From the NCBI RefSeq assembly GCF_000332645.1, contig NZ_AMXN01000002.1:496001-560000 (forward strand): a stretch of 64,000 bases of DNA. The letters are read 5' to 3'. Positions within the stretch are counted from its first letter, which is position 1, and every line of letters starts with the position of its first letter. Under the pieces are notes generated by a model. That model did no database searches and was not told where the DNA came from. It worked only from the letters and a program-made list of their open reading frames with translations. Below, piece by piece: positions 31,283-39,007 of this stretch. Source of the stretch: Bacillus inaquosorum KCTC 13429 (GTDB lineage Bacteria; Bacillota; Bacilli; Bacillales; Bacillaceae). Position numbers and translations under genes: made by a program.

Positions 31283-31311
31283 ATTATAATAATTGACTAT
31301 TATACTGTCAA
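31283..31311 (-). promoter_or_regulatory. SigA promoter of the ara operon
   Basis: Perfect TTGACA (31306-31311) and TATAAT (31283-31288) with a 17-base spacer on the minus strand. The strong core promoter is held in check by AraR and CcpA. Confidence 0.93.
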
Positions 31312-31324
31312 TCTTTTCTTTTAA

Positions 31325-31350
31325 AAAAGCCGGGCGCAGCCCCGGCTTTT
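31325..31350 (-). terminator. Terminator of abnA
   Basis: A 10-bp stem (31325-31334 with 31341-31350) and 6-base loop, followed by a T-run on the minus strand, lies just after the abnA stop and before the ara promoter. Confidence 0.88.
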
Positions 31351-31354
31351 TCAT

Positions 31355-32326
31355 TCAATAGGAAGGCCAGCCCGAACTCCAATTCAAATCATTGATGAGA
31401 AGCTTCGGAATGCCGTTGTCATTGGCATCATAGGCATGACGAACAAGAATGTTTCCATTTACAATATCCTGGCCTCCGGGACCTTTCCATTGGTCGTTTC
31501 CGGAATCCAAAATGGTGCCCCCGCCATCCAGCATGCTTTTTCCGCTTTTATCAAGATAAGGGCCTGTAATGCTTTTAGATCTTCCGTAAGCAATTTTGTA
31601 CGTACTGTTTACCCCGTTACAGCATTTATCAAATGAGACCATTAAATAGTAATAGCCATTTTGATACGTAAGAGTAGGAGCTTCCAGCGCCCCGCCATTA
31701 TTCGGTCTGGCTGCAATCGAATAGAGCGAGCCTGTCGGCTTCATCGTACTCTTATCAAGCTTGGTCAGCTTAATGCCGCTCCAAAACGAACCAAATGCAA
31801 GCCACGGGTTGCCATCCTTGTCGAATGTCAGCTCCGGATCAATGGCGTTATAATTATTGGAGCTTGTCGAACGGATCACCAAGCCTTCGTCCTTCCAGCT
31901 CCCCGAACTGATGCTTGTTGAAGATGCCAGTCCGATGGCAGATGTATTGCTTCCAAAAGATGAGACTGAATAATACAGCCAATACTTTCCGTTATAGTAT
32001 TGGATGTCCGGCGCCCACTGGTTTTGGCCGTAATTCGGCACATAATTGGACCACCACGATAGCGGTGTGCTGAAAATGGATTTTTGTACGGTCCAGTTTT
32101 TAGCATCCGAAGACTTCAGAACCCGCAGTCCCCGTTCTTCAGTCAGCCCTGTTCCAAGCGCGTACCACGAGCTTCCCTCTTTGATCATAGTCGGGTCGTG
32201 AAGCAGCTCATTGGATGCCCCCCAAAATGCGGCCTCTGCTGGAGCAGCGGAAGTGAATATCAGTCCTGCAGCCAGAGCGGCACTCGAAAAGTGAAAGAAG
32301 CGTTTCCATGTTTTTTTCTTTTTCAA
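31355..32326 (-). CDS. abnA: Extracellular endo-1,5-alpha-L-arabinanase (GH43)
   Basis: A 323-residue secreted GH43 enzyme that cuts arabinan outside the cell and feeds AraNPQ. A Sec signal peptide has a KKKKTWKRF start, a hydrophobic core, and cleavage likely after AEA near residue 32. The catalytic domain has LLHDPTMIKEGSSWY (catalytic-base Asp), an internal NAIDPELTFDKDG, and LEAPTLTYQNGYYYL (acid Glu). The start is a TTG at 32324-32326 with AAAGGAGG nine bases away. A cre site lies right before the ribosome site and an AraR box overlaps its promoter. Confidence 0.96.
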   Translation of the reverse strand: MKKKKTWKRFFHFSSAALAAGLIFTSAAPAEAAFWGASNELLHDPTMIKEGSSWYALGTGLTEERGLRVLKSSDAKNWTVQKSIFSTPLSWWSNYVPNYGQNQWAPDIQYYNGKYWLYYSVSSFGSNTSAIGLASSTSISSGSWKDEGLVIRSTSSNNYNAIDPELTFDKDGNPWLAFGSFWSGIKLTKLDKSTMKPTGSLYSIAARPNNGGALEAPTLTYQNGYYYLMVSFDKCCNGVNSTYKIAYGRSKSITGPYLDKSGKSMLDGGGTILDSGNDQWKGPGGQDIVNGNILVRHAYDANDNGIPKLLINDLNWSSGWPSY

Positions 32327-32348
32327 CTTGTCTAACCTCCTTTAAATT

Positions 32349-32362
32349 AGAAAGCGCTTACA
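32349..32362 (-). promoter_or_regulatory. cre site before abnA
   Basis: TGTAAGCGCTTTCT on the minus strand matches the CcpA consensus well. It lies in the leader 22 bases upstream of the start codon, where bound CcpA could act as a transcription roadblock. Confidence 0.85.
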
Positions 32363-32448
32363 AATAAAGATTGTTTTATCCTCCCTTCCTTACAAATGAG
32401 CTGCGTATCGTATGTCATCATGTTCAGGAAATTTTCGGTATCTTCTTT

Positions 32449-32484
32449 ATTGTAGTCACTCTGCTGTAATTTGTACAGACAAAA
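32449..32484 (-). promoter_or_regulatory. abnA promoter with overlapping AraR box
   Basis: TGTACA (32472-32477) and TACAAT (32449-32454) are 17 bases apart on the minus strand. A match of 13 in 16 to the AraR box (32469-32484) covers the -35 element. The predicted leader is about 115 bases. The T-run of the ysdC terminator also falls in the AraR box. Confidence 0.7.
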
Positions 32485-32512
32485 AAATAGAACCCGCCCT
32501 AACAGGCGGATT
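32481..32512 (-). terminator. Terminator of ysdC
   Basis: An 8-bp stem (32491-32498 with 32505-32512) is followed by seven T on the minus strand. Confidence 0.8.
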
Positions 32513-32523
32513 CCTCCGTATCT

Positions 32524-33609
32524 TTATTGGTACGTAATCTCATCAACCGTTTTTCGGTCTAACTTCTTAATGACTTCTGTAATTAATTTTACCGCGTTTT
32601 CATAATCGTCACGGTGCAGCATGGCCGCGTGCGTATGAATGTAGCGGGTAGCAATGGTAATGGACAGTGCAGGCACGCCATTTGCTGTCAAATGGATGGC
32701 CCCCGAGTCAGTGCCGCCGCCGGCAATAGCATCAAATTGGTACGGAATGCCCGCTTCCTCTGCAGTAGCGACGACTATATCACGCAAGCCTTTATGAGAG
32801 ACCATGGATGCATCGTAAATGATAATTTGCGGGCCTTTGCCCATTTTGCTTTGCGCTTCTTTCTCGGAAATGCCAGGCGTGTCTCCTGCTATCCCTACAT
32901 CAACACCAAACGCAATATCAGGCTGAATGGTATGCGCAGCCGTTTTCGCTCCTCTGAGGCCGACTTCCTCCTGCACGGTTCCAACGCCATACACAATGTT
33001 TGGATGATCTGTGTTTTGTAAATTTCTTAACACATCAATGGCAATCGCACAGCCGATGCGGTTGTCCCATGCCTTCGCCAACAAGAATTTTTCATTATTC
33101 ATGACCGTAAATTCAAAATGAGGTACGATCATGTCTCCCGGGAGTACGCCCCATTCTAAGGCTTCTTCTCGGCTTGAAGCTCCAATGTCAATAAACATCT
33201 CTTTTATTTCTACTGATTTTTTTCTCGCTTCAGGAGATAAAATATGCGGTGGCTTAGAGCCGATAACCCCTGTGATGTCCCCTTTTTTCGTTACGATGGT
33301 GACACGCTGTGCCAGCATGACCTGAGCCCACCAGCCGCCAACGGTTTGGAAACGGATAAAGCCTTTATCAGTGATTTGTGTCACCATAAAGCCGACTTCG
33401 TCCAAATGTCCAGCAATCATAATTTTCGGGCCGTTTTCCGCACCTGTTTTTTTGGCAATTAAACTGCCCAGCCGATCTGTTGTGACCTCATCAGCAAATG
33501 GTTCTATGTATGATTTCATCACTTGCCTTACTTCTCTCTCATTGCCCGGTATGCCTTTTGCATCTGTTAAATCTTTCAGCATGGTCAATGTTTCATCTAA
33601 TTTTGCCAT
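32524..33609 (-). CDS. ysdC: M42 family aminopeptidase YsdC
   Basis: A 361-residue di-metal M42 (glutamyl aminopeptidase/endoglucanase-like) peptidase of the cytoplasm. Metal and catalytic residues lie in [14 protein letters not shown] (about 64-77), [24 protein letters not shown] (about 206-217), [10 protein letters not shown] and [12 protein letters not shown]. It is a stand-alone gene with a GGAGG-type ribosome site and its own terminator. Confidence 0.93.
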   Translation of the reverse strand: MAKLDETLTMLKDLTDAKGIPGNEREVRQVMKSYIEPFADEVTTDRLGSLIAKKTGAENGPKIMIAGHLDEVGFMVTQITDKGFIRFQTVGGWWAQVMLAQRVTIVTKKGDITGVIGSKPPHILSPEARKKSVEIKEMFIDIGASSREEALEWGVLPGDMIVPHFEFTVMNNEKFLLAKAWDNRIGCAIAIDVLRNLQNTDHPNIVYGVGTVQEEVGLRGAKTAAHTIQPDIAFGVDVGIAGDTPGISEKEAQSKMGKGPQIIIYDASMVSHKGLRDIVVATAEEAGIPYQFDAIAGGGTDSGAIHLTANGVPALSITIATRYIHTHAAMLHRDDYENAVKLITEVIKKLDRKTVDEITYQ

Positions 33610-33726
33610 GTTCTAAAAACCTCCTTCATCAGTCCTGCATTCTTATTATACAAAACCTGGCGCTAACCATACGACTATTTCACTTGAAAATCGGGTATAT
33701 GTTTTTAGAACTTTCTTTAGAAAAAG

Positions 33727-33752
33727 TGAAACCTTTTTCTATGCTCTTCGTA
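33727..33752 (+). promoter_or_regulatory. SigW-type promoter of ysdB
   Basis: TGAAAC (33727-33732) and CGTA (33749-33752) are separated by 16 bases, the sigma-W pattern. This fits known SigW (envelope stress) control of ysdB in B. subtilis. Confidence 0.85.
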
Positions 33753-33792
33753 TTACATCAGATCATCACAATAAGGGGGGTGCCTTCACACA

Positions 33793-34185
33793 ATGTTTGT
33801 CATGGTTCTAAGGATTATATTGCTTGCACTTTTTGCTTATTGTATTTATGCCGCGGTCAAATATGTCGCGAATCCAAAAAGAAGGCTCAAGCTGGCCCAA
33901 TCAAAAGAACATTTTTATATTATCGATGAACAGAACAATACCCGAAAAAACTTTCAGCTGACGTATAAAGGCGTGCTTTTTGAAGGAGAAAAGCATATTC
34001 CTTCCAAGGATCATCCGCTGTTTATCCACACGATCTTTGTCTGGACAGAATCTCCTGAGAAGCTGAAGCATTTCTCTGTAAAAGATTTTGAAAACATTGA
34101 AGAAAAAGTGCTGGAACGATATCCAAATTGTAAGATTGACTGGGACCAGCCCATTAAACTCGCAAAAAAAGCAGAAGAGCGCTAA
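33793..34185 (+). CDS. ysdB: SigW-regulated membrane-associated protein YsdB
   Basis: A 130-residue protein with one N-terminal transmembrane helix (about 4-22) followed by a soluble, Lys- and Glu-rich domain (NPKRRLKLAQ onward). Family function is not established. It belongs to the sigma-W stress regulon by its promoter. Ribosome site GGGGGGTG lies about ten bases before the ATG. Its stop codon is inside the terminator hairpin. Confidence 0.9.
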   Translation: MFVMVLRIILLALFAYCIYAAVKYVANPKRRLKLAQSKEHFYIIDEQNNTRKNFQLTYKGVLFEGEKHIPSKDHPLFIHTIFVWTESPEKLKHFSVKDFENIEEKVLERYPNCKIDWDQPIKLAKKAEER

Positions 34186-34203
34186 AACGCTTTTCTGCTT
34201 TTT
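34171..34203 (+). terminator. Terminator of ysdB
   Basis: Eleven-base arms (34171-34181 and 34188-34198) enclose the ysdB stop codon in the loop. T-rich sequence follows. Confidence 0.75.
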
Positions 34204-34471
34204 ATAAATCAAGCGGGCTGTAATAAATGCCGATCAAGATCGCTTCAATCACCAGAAGAAGCGGTACTCCGTACTTAAAAGACGCGTGTTTCGTTTTATG
34301 TCTGAAGGTTTGCATGCCGAGCCATACACCGAGCGCTCCAAAAACGATCGCAATCAGCCACAGCCGGTCTTCAGAAATTCTCCATTTATGCTGCTGCGCT
34401 TTTCGCTTGTCAACACCCATCACCCAAAAACCGCAAAGATTGATCAGTACCAAATAGACAGCGATAACCAT
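34202..34471 (-). CDS. ysdA: DUF1294 membrane protein YsdA
   Basis: An 89-residue protein with two or three transmembrane segments and the DUF1294 signature MGVDKRKAQQHKWRISEDRLWLI (about 18-40). Function unknown. It lies 25 bases beyond the terminator that follows rplT, so it may be expressed by read-through; no separate promoter is visible. Ribosome site AAAGGATGAGG. Confidence 0.88.
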   Translation of the reverse strand: MVIAVYLVLINLCGFWVMGVDKRKAQQHKWRISEDRLWLIAIVFGALGVWLGMQTFRHKTKHASFKYGVPLLLVIEAILIGIYYSPLDL

Positions 34472-34490
34472 GTTGCCTCATCCTTTATAT

Positions 34491-34517
34491 AAAAAAGCCG
34501 CTCTGCTGGAGAGCGGC
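34491..34517 (-). terminator. Terminator after rplT
   Basis: An 8-bp GC-rich stem (34497-34504 with 34510-34517) is followed by six T on the minus strand. It closes the infC-rpmI-rplT operon, with possible read-through into ysdA. Confidence 0.85.
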
Positions 34518-34526
34518 CTTATATGA

Positions 34527-34898
<372 letters not shown>

Positions 34899-34917
34899 CT
34901 AATTGTTCCTTGTCCGA

Positions 34918-35130
<213 letters not shown>

Positions 35131-35652
35131 TTATTGCTTTTCGTTTTTCGGCGCGAGCATTAAGAACATGCTGCGGCCGTCCATTTTTGGTTTTGTTTCG
35201 ACAGTCGCAACCTCAGCACATGCTTCAGAAAAACGGTCTAACACACGCTGACCGATTTCTTTATGAGTGATTGCGCGTCCTTTAAAGCGGATAGAAGCTT
35301 TTACTTTATCGCCTTTTTCAAGGAATTTAATCGCATTGCGCAATTTCGTGTTAAAGTCATGCTCATCGATTGTCGGACTTAACCGAACTTCTTTTAAGTT
35401 AATGATTTTTTGATTCTTGCGTGCTTCTTTTTCCTTTTTCTGCTGCTCAAATCGGAACTTACCGTAGTCCATGATTCGGCAGACAGGCGGTTTTGCATTC
35501 GCTGCAACTAACACAAGGTCAAGATTTGCGCGGCCGGCGATTTCAAGTGCTTCCTGACGGGACTTGATTCCCAGCTGGTCGCCATTTTGTCCGATTAAAC
35601 GGACCTCACGTGCACGGATACCCTCATTAACCAATTGATCTTTGCTAATAAT
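35131..35652 (-). CDS. infC: Translation initiation factor IF-3 (AUU start)
   Basis: A 173-residue IF-3 that binds the 30S subunit and checks start-codon selection. The N-domain begins [17 protein letters not shown]; the linker is Lys/Glu rich ([13 protein letters not shown]), and the C-domain follows. No ATG or GTG lies at the right place: two ATT codons stand at 35650-35652 and 35647-35649, six and nine bases after GGAGG. I use the first. A non-standard AUU start is a known self-control device of infC, since IF-3 rejects it. A TTG at 35634 would cut conserved residues. Confidence 0.95.
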   Translation of the reverse strand: MISKDQLVNEGIRAREVRLIGQNGDQLGIKSRQEALEIAGRANLDLVLVAANAKPPVCRIMDYGKFRFEQQKKEKEARKNQKIINLKEVRLSPTIDEHDFNTKLRNAIKFLEKGDKVKASIRFKGRAITHKEIGQRVLDRFSEACAEVATVETKPKMDGRSMFLMLAPKNEKQ

Positions 35653-35855
35653 GAGCCACCTCCATAGTTTCTTCGAATTGATTCACAACTCATTTTGACT
35701 GCATTCTGCAGGCAAACAAAAAGTGCGGGCATTATAAAACACCCACACTACGAACATCTGTATCAATAAAAATGTACGGTCAACCTGCCAACTACATGCA
35801 TGTGTCAATCAGGTGAGAAGCGGGTGCTTCTGCTTGTGATTTATATTCAATTCAA
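35653..35855 (-). promoter_or_regulatory. L20-type autoregulatory leader of infC-rpmI-rplT
   Basis: About 200 bases of untranslated leader separate the promoter from infC. It contains a terminator (8-base arms 35723-35730 and 35741-35748 with G-U pairs) and upstream complementary segments. Position and content match the B. subtilis leader where L20 promotes termination; the L20 contacts cannot be proven by eye. Confidence 0.75.
35714..35748 (-). terminator. Leader terminator (attenuator) upstream of infC
   Basis: The stem GTGTGGGT/GCCCGCAC with a 10-base loop is followed by TTTTTGTTT on the minus strand. It lies inside the infC leader about 62 bases before the AUU start. Confidence 0.8.
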
Positions 35856-35860
35856 TAACT

Positions 35861-35889
35861 ATTCTACACAATACCGGATCTTTAGTCAA
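35861..35889 (-). promoter_or_regulatory. SigA promoter of the infC operon
   Basis: TTGACT (35884-35889) and TAGAAT (35861-35866) with a 17-base spacer on the minus strand. Confidence 0.85.
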
Positions 35890-35970
35890 GGACGACTTAT
35901 CCGGAACAACTTTTACATTGTAACATGGGTTTTCTATGAGTGCAAGAGAGAAAAAGAAAATCTTTCATCC

Positions 35971-36183
35971 TCATCCAGAATGGAAAGTTTCTGAACCGCT
36001 TAGCCACGCATCAAGTGTTCTGTTGAATAAGCTCGGTTCAGCCTGCGGTGCTACATGACCGATCCCCGAAATGCTGAAAGTAGCTGATTTGCTGTTCCCA
36101 CATCCAGCCGCTGACACCCCGCCATGAATAAAGACCATGAGCCGAGGATGGTAAACACCTGATTCTATTGTATATAGAATCAA
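35971..36183 (-). pseudogene. Decayed alpha/beta-hydrolase gene
   Basis: The 70-codon open frame reads as two ends of an alpha/beta hydrolase with the middle lost. The N-terminal part ends in RLMVFIHGG, the strand plus oxyanion HGG turn. Shifting frame by one base right after it continues as VSGWMWEQQISYFQHF, typical of the family. The C-terminal part GIGHVAPQAEPSLFNRTLDAWL matches the family's closing catalytic-His segment. So one G appears missing after HGG, and most of the gene (about 170-200 codons by usual family size) is deleted. A TTG start with AAGGAG (36188-36193) remains. It lies upstream of the infC promoter, in the same direction. Confidence 0.65.
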
Positions 36184-36299
36184 TAGTCTCCTTCCATCCT
36201 TCTCCTTATTTCGCAGCTTCCCATAAAACCACTGACAGGAAAAAATGTAAAGTAAAGTTAATCCCTAACCGATATAAGAAGCAGAAGGGAGTCTGACAC

Positions 36300-36962
36300 A
36301 TGAACAAACTGATACAGCTTGCTTTATTTTTCACATTGATATTAACCGGTTGCTCGAATAGCAGCACATCTTCTGAACCAAAAGCTGAAACGGTTAAGAC
36401 AGCCGTAGTATTTAATCAAAAGGAACTAGAGAAAGAGCTGAAAAAACTAAAACCCGTTTCACTGGACATGGATTTCGAGAGTCCACTCGCTGCTGAGTTA
36501 GGAAAGCGGAAGGCAAAAGAAGCAGCCGAGAAGCAAAGACAGATCGCAGCCGAGAAAAAACGTGAAAAAGAGCGGGAGGCGAAACGAAAGAAACAGCAGG
36601 AGGAAGCAGCGGAGAGACAGCGATTGGCAGAGAAGCAGGCTGCAGAGAGACAGCGATTAGCGGAAGCGGAAAGACAAGCTGAACTTGAAAGACAGCGGCA
36701 GGCAGCAATCCAAAAAGAACAGAAAGCGAACGCTGAAAAAAAGCGGCAATCGCAGGCACAACGGCAGCAGACCGAGGCACCCTCATCTAATAGTCAAGAT
36801 CCACCTTCTTCCTCGAGCCAGACGGATAAAACCATTCAACAGCCAGCTTCAGAGCTTCCTGATGACGATGGTTATGGTTATGAAGAACGAAAAAAGTGGC
36901 ATGACGATCAAGTGGAATGGGGCATTAAACAAGGGTATATCGATCCCGAAGACGCACCATAA
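36300..36962 (+). CDS. Putative coiled-coil lipoprotein, family not recognised
   Basis: A 220-residue protein. The signal peptide has lipobox LTGC (Cys near residue 18), so it should be lipid-anchored outside the membrane. Residues about 35-70 form a mixed helical part. Residues about 68-155 are an almost uninterrupted Lys/Glu/Arg/Gln/Ala coiled coil with near repeats of AERQRLAE. A Ser/Pro/Gln-rich linker (155-185) leads to an acidic, aromatic tail ending VEWGIKQGYIDPEDAP. A ribosome site AAGGGAG lies eight bases before the ATG. It is monocistronic, convergent with pftB across a shared hairpin. I know no counterpart here in strain 168. The long coiled coil suggests a spacer or scaffold at the cell surface; that is inference. 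Confidence 0.8.
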   Translation: MNKLIQLALFFTLILTGCSNSSTSSEPKAETVKTAVVFNQKELEKELKKLKPVSLDMDFESPLAAELGKRKAKEAAEKQRQIAAEKKREKEREAKRKKQQEEAAERQRLAEKQAAERQRLAEAERQAELERQRQAAIQKEQKANAEKKRQSQAQRQQTEAPSSNSQDPPSSSSQTDKTIQQPASELPDDDGYGYEERKKWHDDQVEWGIKQGYIDPEDAP

Positions 36963-36964
36963 AA

Positions 36965-36992
36965 GAAAAAGCCAAGGCATTCAGCCTTGGCT
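36965..36992. terminator. Bidirectional terminator between the lipoprotein gene and pftB
   Basis: A 9-bp stem (36970-36978 with 36984-36992) has an A-rich tract on its left, which gives T-rich RNA for the minus transcript. It touches the pftB stop codon and follows the plus-strand stop by a few bases. Confidence 0.75.
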
Positions 36993-37687
36993 TATCCTCC
37001 GATCAGCTGCATGAACACAGGTATGACCAGAACCGTTACCACTCCCACTACGACAACAGCAATACTTGCCATCGCAGCTTCAACTTCTCCCATCTCGATC
37101 CCGACAGCTACACCGAGTGCATGTCCGGACGTTCCGAGTGCCAATCCTTTAGAAATCGGATTCTTTACTTTAAACACCTTCAAGAACAATGCTCCGAGCG
37201 CATACACAATGACAGCGTTAAAGATGACCGCAAAGGCAGTGATATCGCTAATGCCTCCGATATCTTTTGATAAAGGAAGCGCAATTGCCGTTGTTGCCGC
37301 CTGCGGGAGCATACTTTTCATCACGGCCGCATCGAGGTGAATCCCTTTTGCGAGCAAATAAACAATCGTGACAGAGCAGATAGAGCCGACAATAATGGAG
37401 GACATGATTTGCCACCAGTATTTTTTCAGCTTATCTCTTTGTTTATACAAAGGAATTGCAAAAGCGATCGTCGCCGGTTCAAGGAAAAACTTAATGATTT
37501 CTCCCCCGTTATTATAGTCCGCGTAGGAAAAACCGCCGATTTTTAAAAATGCGATCCCAAGCACCATGGCAACAAACAAAGGAGTGAAAAGGAAGAAGCC
37601 TTTCGTTTTCTTAAATAAAAAGGTGCCGATGCCGAATGCAGCAAGTGATACGACAATTCCGAAATAAGGACTCATTGTGCTTTCCAT
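36992..37687 (-). CDS. pftB: Pyruvate facilitator subunit PftB (LrgB family)
   Basis: A 231-residue LrgB-family membrane protein (formerly YsbB) with six to eight hydrophobic segments and the conserved [21 protein letters not shown] and [26 protein letters not shown] regions. With PftA it forms a hetero-oligomeric pyruvate channel in B. subtilis, induced by LytST and repressed by glucose. It follows pftA by 20 bases. Confidence 0.93.
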   Translation of the reverse strand: MESTMSPYFGIVVSLAAFGIGTFLFKKTKGFFLFTPLFVAMVLGIAFLKIGGFSYADYNNGGEIIKFFLEPATIAFAIPLYKQRDKLKKYWWQIMSSIIVGSICSVTIVYLLAKGIHLDAAVMKSMLPQAATTAIALPLSKDIGGISDITAFAVIFNAVIVYALGALFLKVFKVKNPISKGLALGTSGHALGVAVGIEMGEVEAAMASIAVVVVGVVTVLVIPVFMQLIGG

Positions 37688-37707
37688 CTGAAGAACCTCC
37701 TTTTTCC

Positions 37708-38148
37708 TTAATGGTGAACGAGTTCTTTATTGTTCTGCGGGCTTTGCACTGTTTTTGTTTTCACGTCCGCTGCGGTTTTGCGTTTTCCGCTCAGCGAAAG
37801 AATCAGCTGAGAAAACAATCCCGTAGCCCCCAGCAAAATAATCGTTGCGAGCAGAATGACAAGAACAATTTGTAGACCGTATTGCTGCATCACGCCAAGC
37901 GAATTCATAACAGATATACCAGACGGAACAAATAAAAATCCGATCAGAGAGGTTAAAGACGTTCCGAGCGTTTCTACTTGTTCCAGTTTAATGACTTTCA
38001 AACATAATAGGAGAAATAATAAGACCAACCCTACAACCGATGCCGGGATAGGGATTGGGACAATAGCGGCAATCATATTTGAAACCAGCATAATGACGGC
38101 AAAAATAAATGCTTGTGTTAAAAACCCGTACACTTTTTTAGCACTCAT
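37708..38148 (-). CDS. pftA: Pyruvate facilitator subunit PftA (LrgA family)
   Basis: A 146-residue holin-like LrgA-family protein (formerly YsbA) with four transmembrane helices and the family motif [29 protein letters not shown] (about 31-59). The ATG at 38146-38148 has AGAGGTG six bases away; a GTG three codons earlier overlaps that ribosome site and is unlikely. It leads the pftAB operon downstream of a cre site and next to its regulator genes lytST. Confidence 0.93.
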   Translation of the reverse strand: MSAKKVYGFLTQAFIFAVIMLVSNMIAAIVPIPIPASVVGLVLLFLLLCLKVIKLEQVETLGTSLTSLIGFLFVPSGISVMNSLGVMQQYGLQIVLVILLATIILLGATGLFSQLILSLSGKRKTAADVKTKTVQSPQNNKELVHH

Positions 38149-38178
38149 TTTCTTCACCTCTTTCTCTTTGGTACCCCC

Positions 38179-38215
38179 ATTATAAATAAGAATCCCTTGT
38201 TATAAAGCGCTTACA
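38179..38215 (-). promoter_or_regulatory. pftAB promoter region with cre
   Basis: A TATAAT -10 lies at 38179-38184 with no good -35, as expected for an activator (LytT)-dependent promoter. TGTAAGCGCTTTAT (38202-38215) is a strong cre placed where the activator and polymerase would bind, so CcpA can repress directly. Confidence 0.78.
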
Positions 38216-38268
38216 AGATAACATGCCGAATAGCGGGACTGAGTTGCAGAAACAAATGGCTGAAATGC

Positions 38269-38302
38269 AAAAAGCCGCCCATCAAATATGGAGCAGCTTT
38301 TT
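38269..38302 (-). terminator. Terminator at the end of lytT
   Basis: A hairpin with A- and T-rich outer arms (38269-38280 and 38290-38302) overlaps the lytT stop and ends in five T on the minus strand. Confidence 0.6.
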
Positions 38303-39007
38303 CAATTCCTTCGCATATGTCCGGCTGACCGGTATTTTTGATCCGTCTTTCATAATCAGGTTATAGGTTGAATTAAACCACGGCTGAATTTCTTTAATAT
38401 ATTCGGTATTGACGACAAAGCTCCGATGGACGCGGATAAAACCAGCATCAGACAGCTTTTTCTCAATGACAACGAGCGTATCGCTGACCGTATACGATGT
38501 ATCGAAGGTTTTTACATTGACGTGACCATCTTCCGTTCCGGCATAGATAATGTCCTTCGTATCTACGATCACTATTGATTCTCCTACAGATAGTGCGAGT
38601 TTGTGCTGGCCGGAATGACTGCTCTGATCTGTTTCAACAATATCCCGATTGACTTTTTTATATTTTTTCAGCGTTTGCTGAATTCTTTCCTCATCGAAAG
38701 GCTTGGTTAAATAATCAAGGGCGTCCACCTCAAATGCTTTGAGCGCATACTGGTCATATGCCGTCGCAAACACAACAGCAGGAGGATGCTTCATTTTCTT
38801 CAACCGCTTTGCGATATCAAAACCGTTTTCTCCGGATAAATCAACGTCTAAAAACAGCAAGTCAGGCTTTTGATCCATCATTTGGTCAAAAGCAGATTCT
38901 ATATTTTCCGCTTCATTGATTTCCATTTCCTCATTGGTCCGCTTGAGCAAGTAAGCCAGTTCATCCCTTGCCAGCATCTCATCATCAACTATTAACACCC
39001 TGAGCAT
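38282..39007 (-). CDS. lytT: Response regulator LytT
   Basis: A 241-residue regulator. The receiver domain (about 1-118) has the acidic DD pair at 8-9 and phospho-acceptor Asp54 in LFLDVDLSG. The C-terminal LytTR DNA-binding domain (about 137-240) includes GTEDGHVNVKT and RVHRSFVVNTEYI. It activates pftAB in response to pyruvate through LytS. The start overlaps lytS by 23 bases. Confidence 0.95.
   Translation of the reverse strand: MLRVLIVDDEMLARDELAYLLKRTNEEMEINEAENIESAFDQMMDQKPDLLFLDVDLSGENGFDIAKRLKKMKHPPAVVFATAYDQYALKAFEVDALDYLTKPFDEERIQQTLKKYKKVNRDIVETDQSSHSGQHKLALSVGESIVIVDTKDIIYAGTEDGHVNVKTFDTSYTVSDTLVVIEKKLSDAGFIRVHRSFVVNTEYIKEIQPWFNSTYNLIMKDGSKIPVSRTYAKELKKLLHI

Noticed and set aside
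36412-36786. 124-codon minus-strand ORF opposite the lipoprotein gene
   Set aside because: It mirrors the repetitive Lys/Glu/Gln codons of the coiled coil as Leu/Phe/Pro codons; no start signal.
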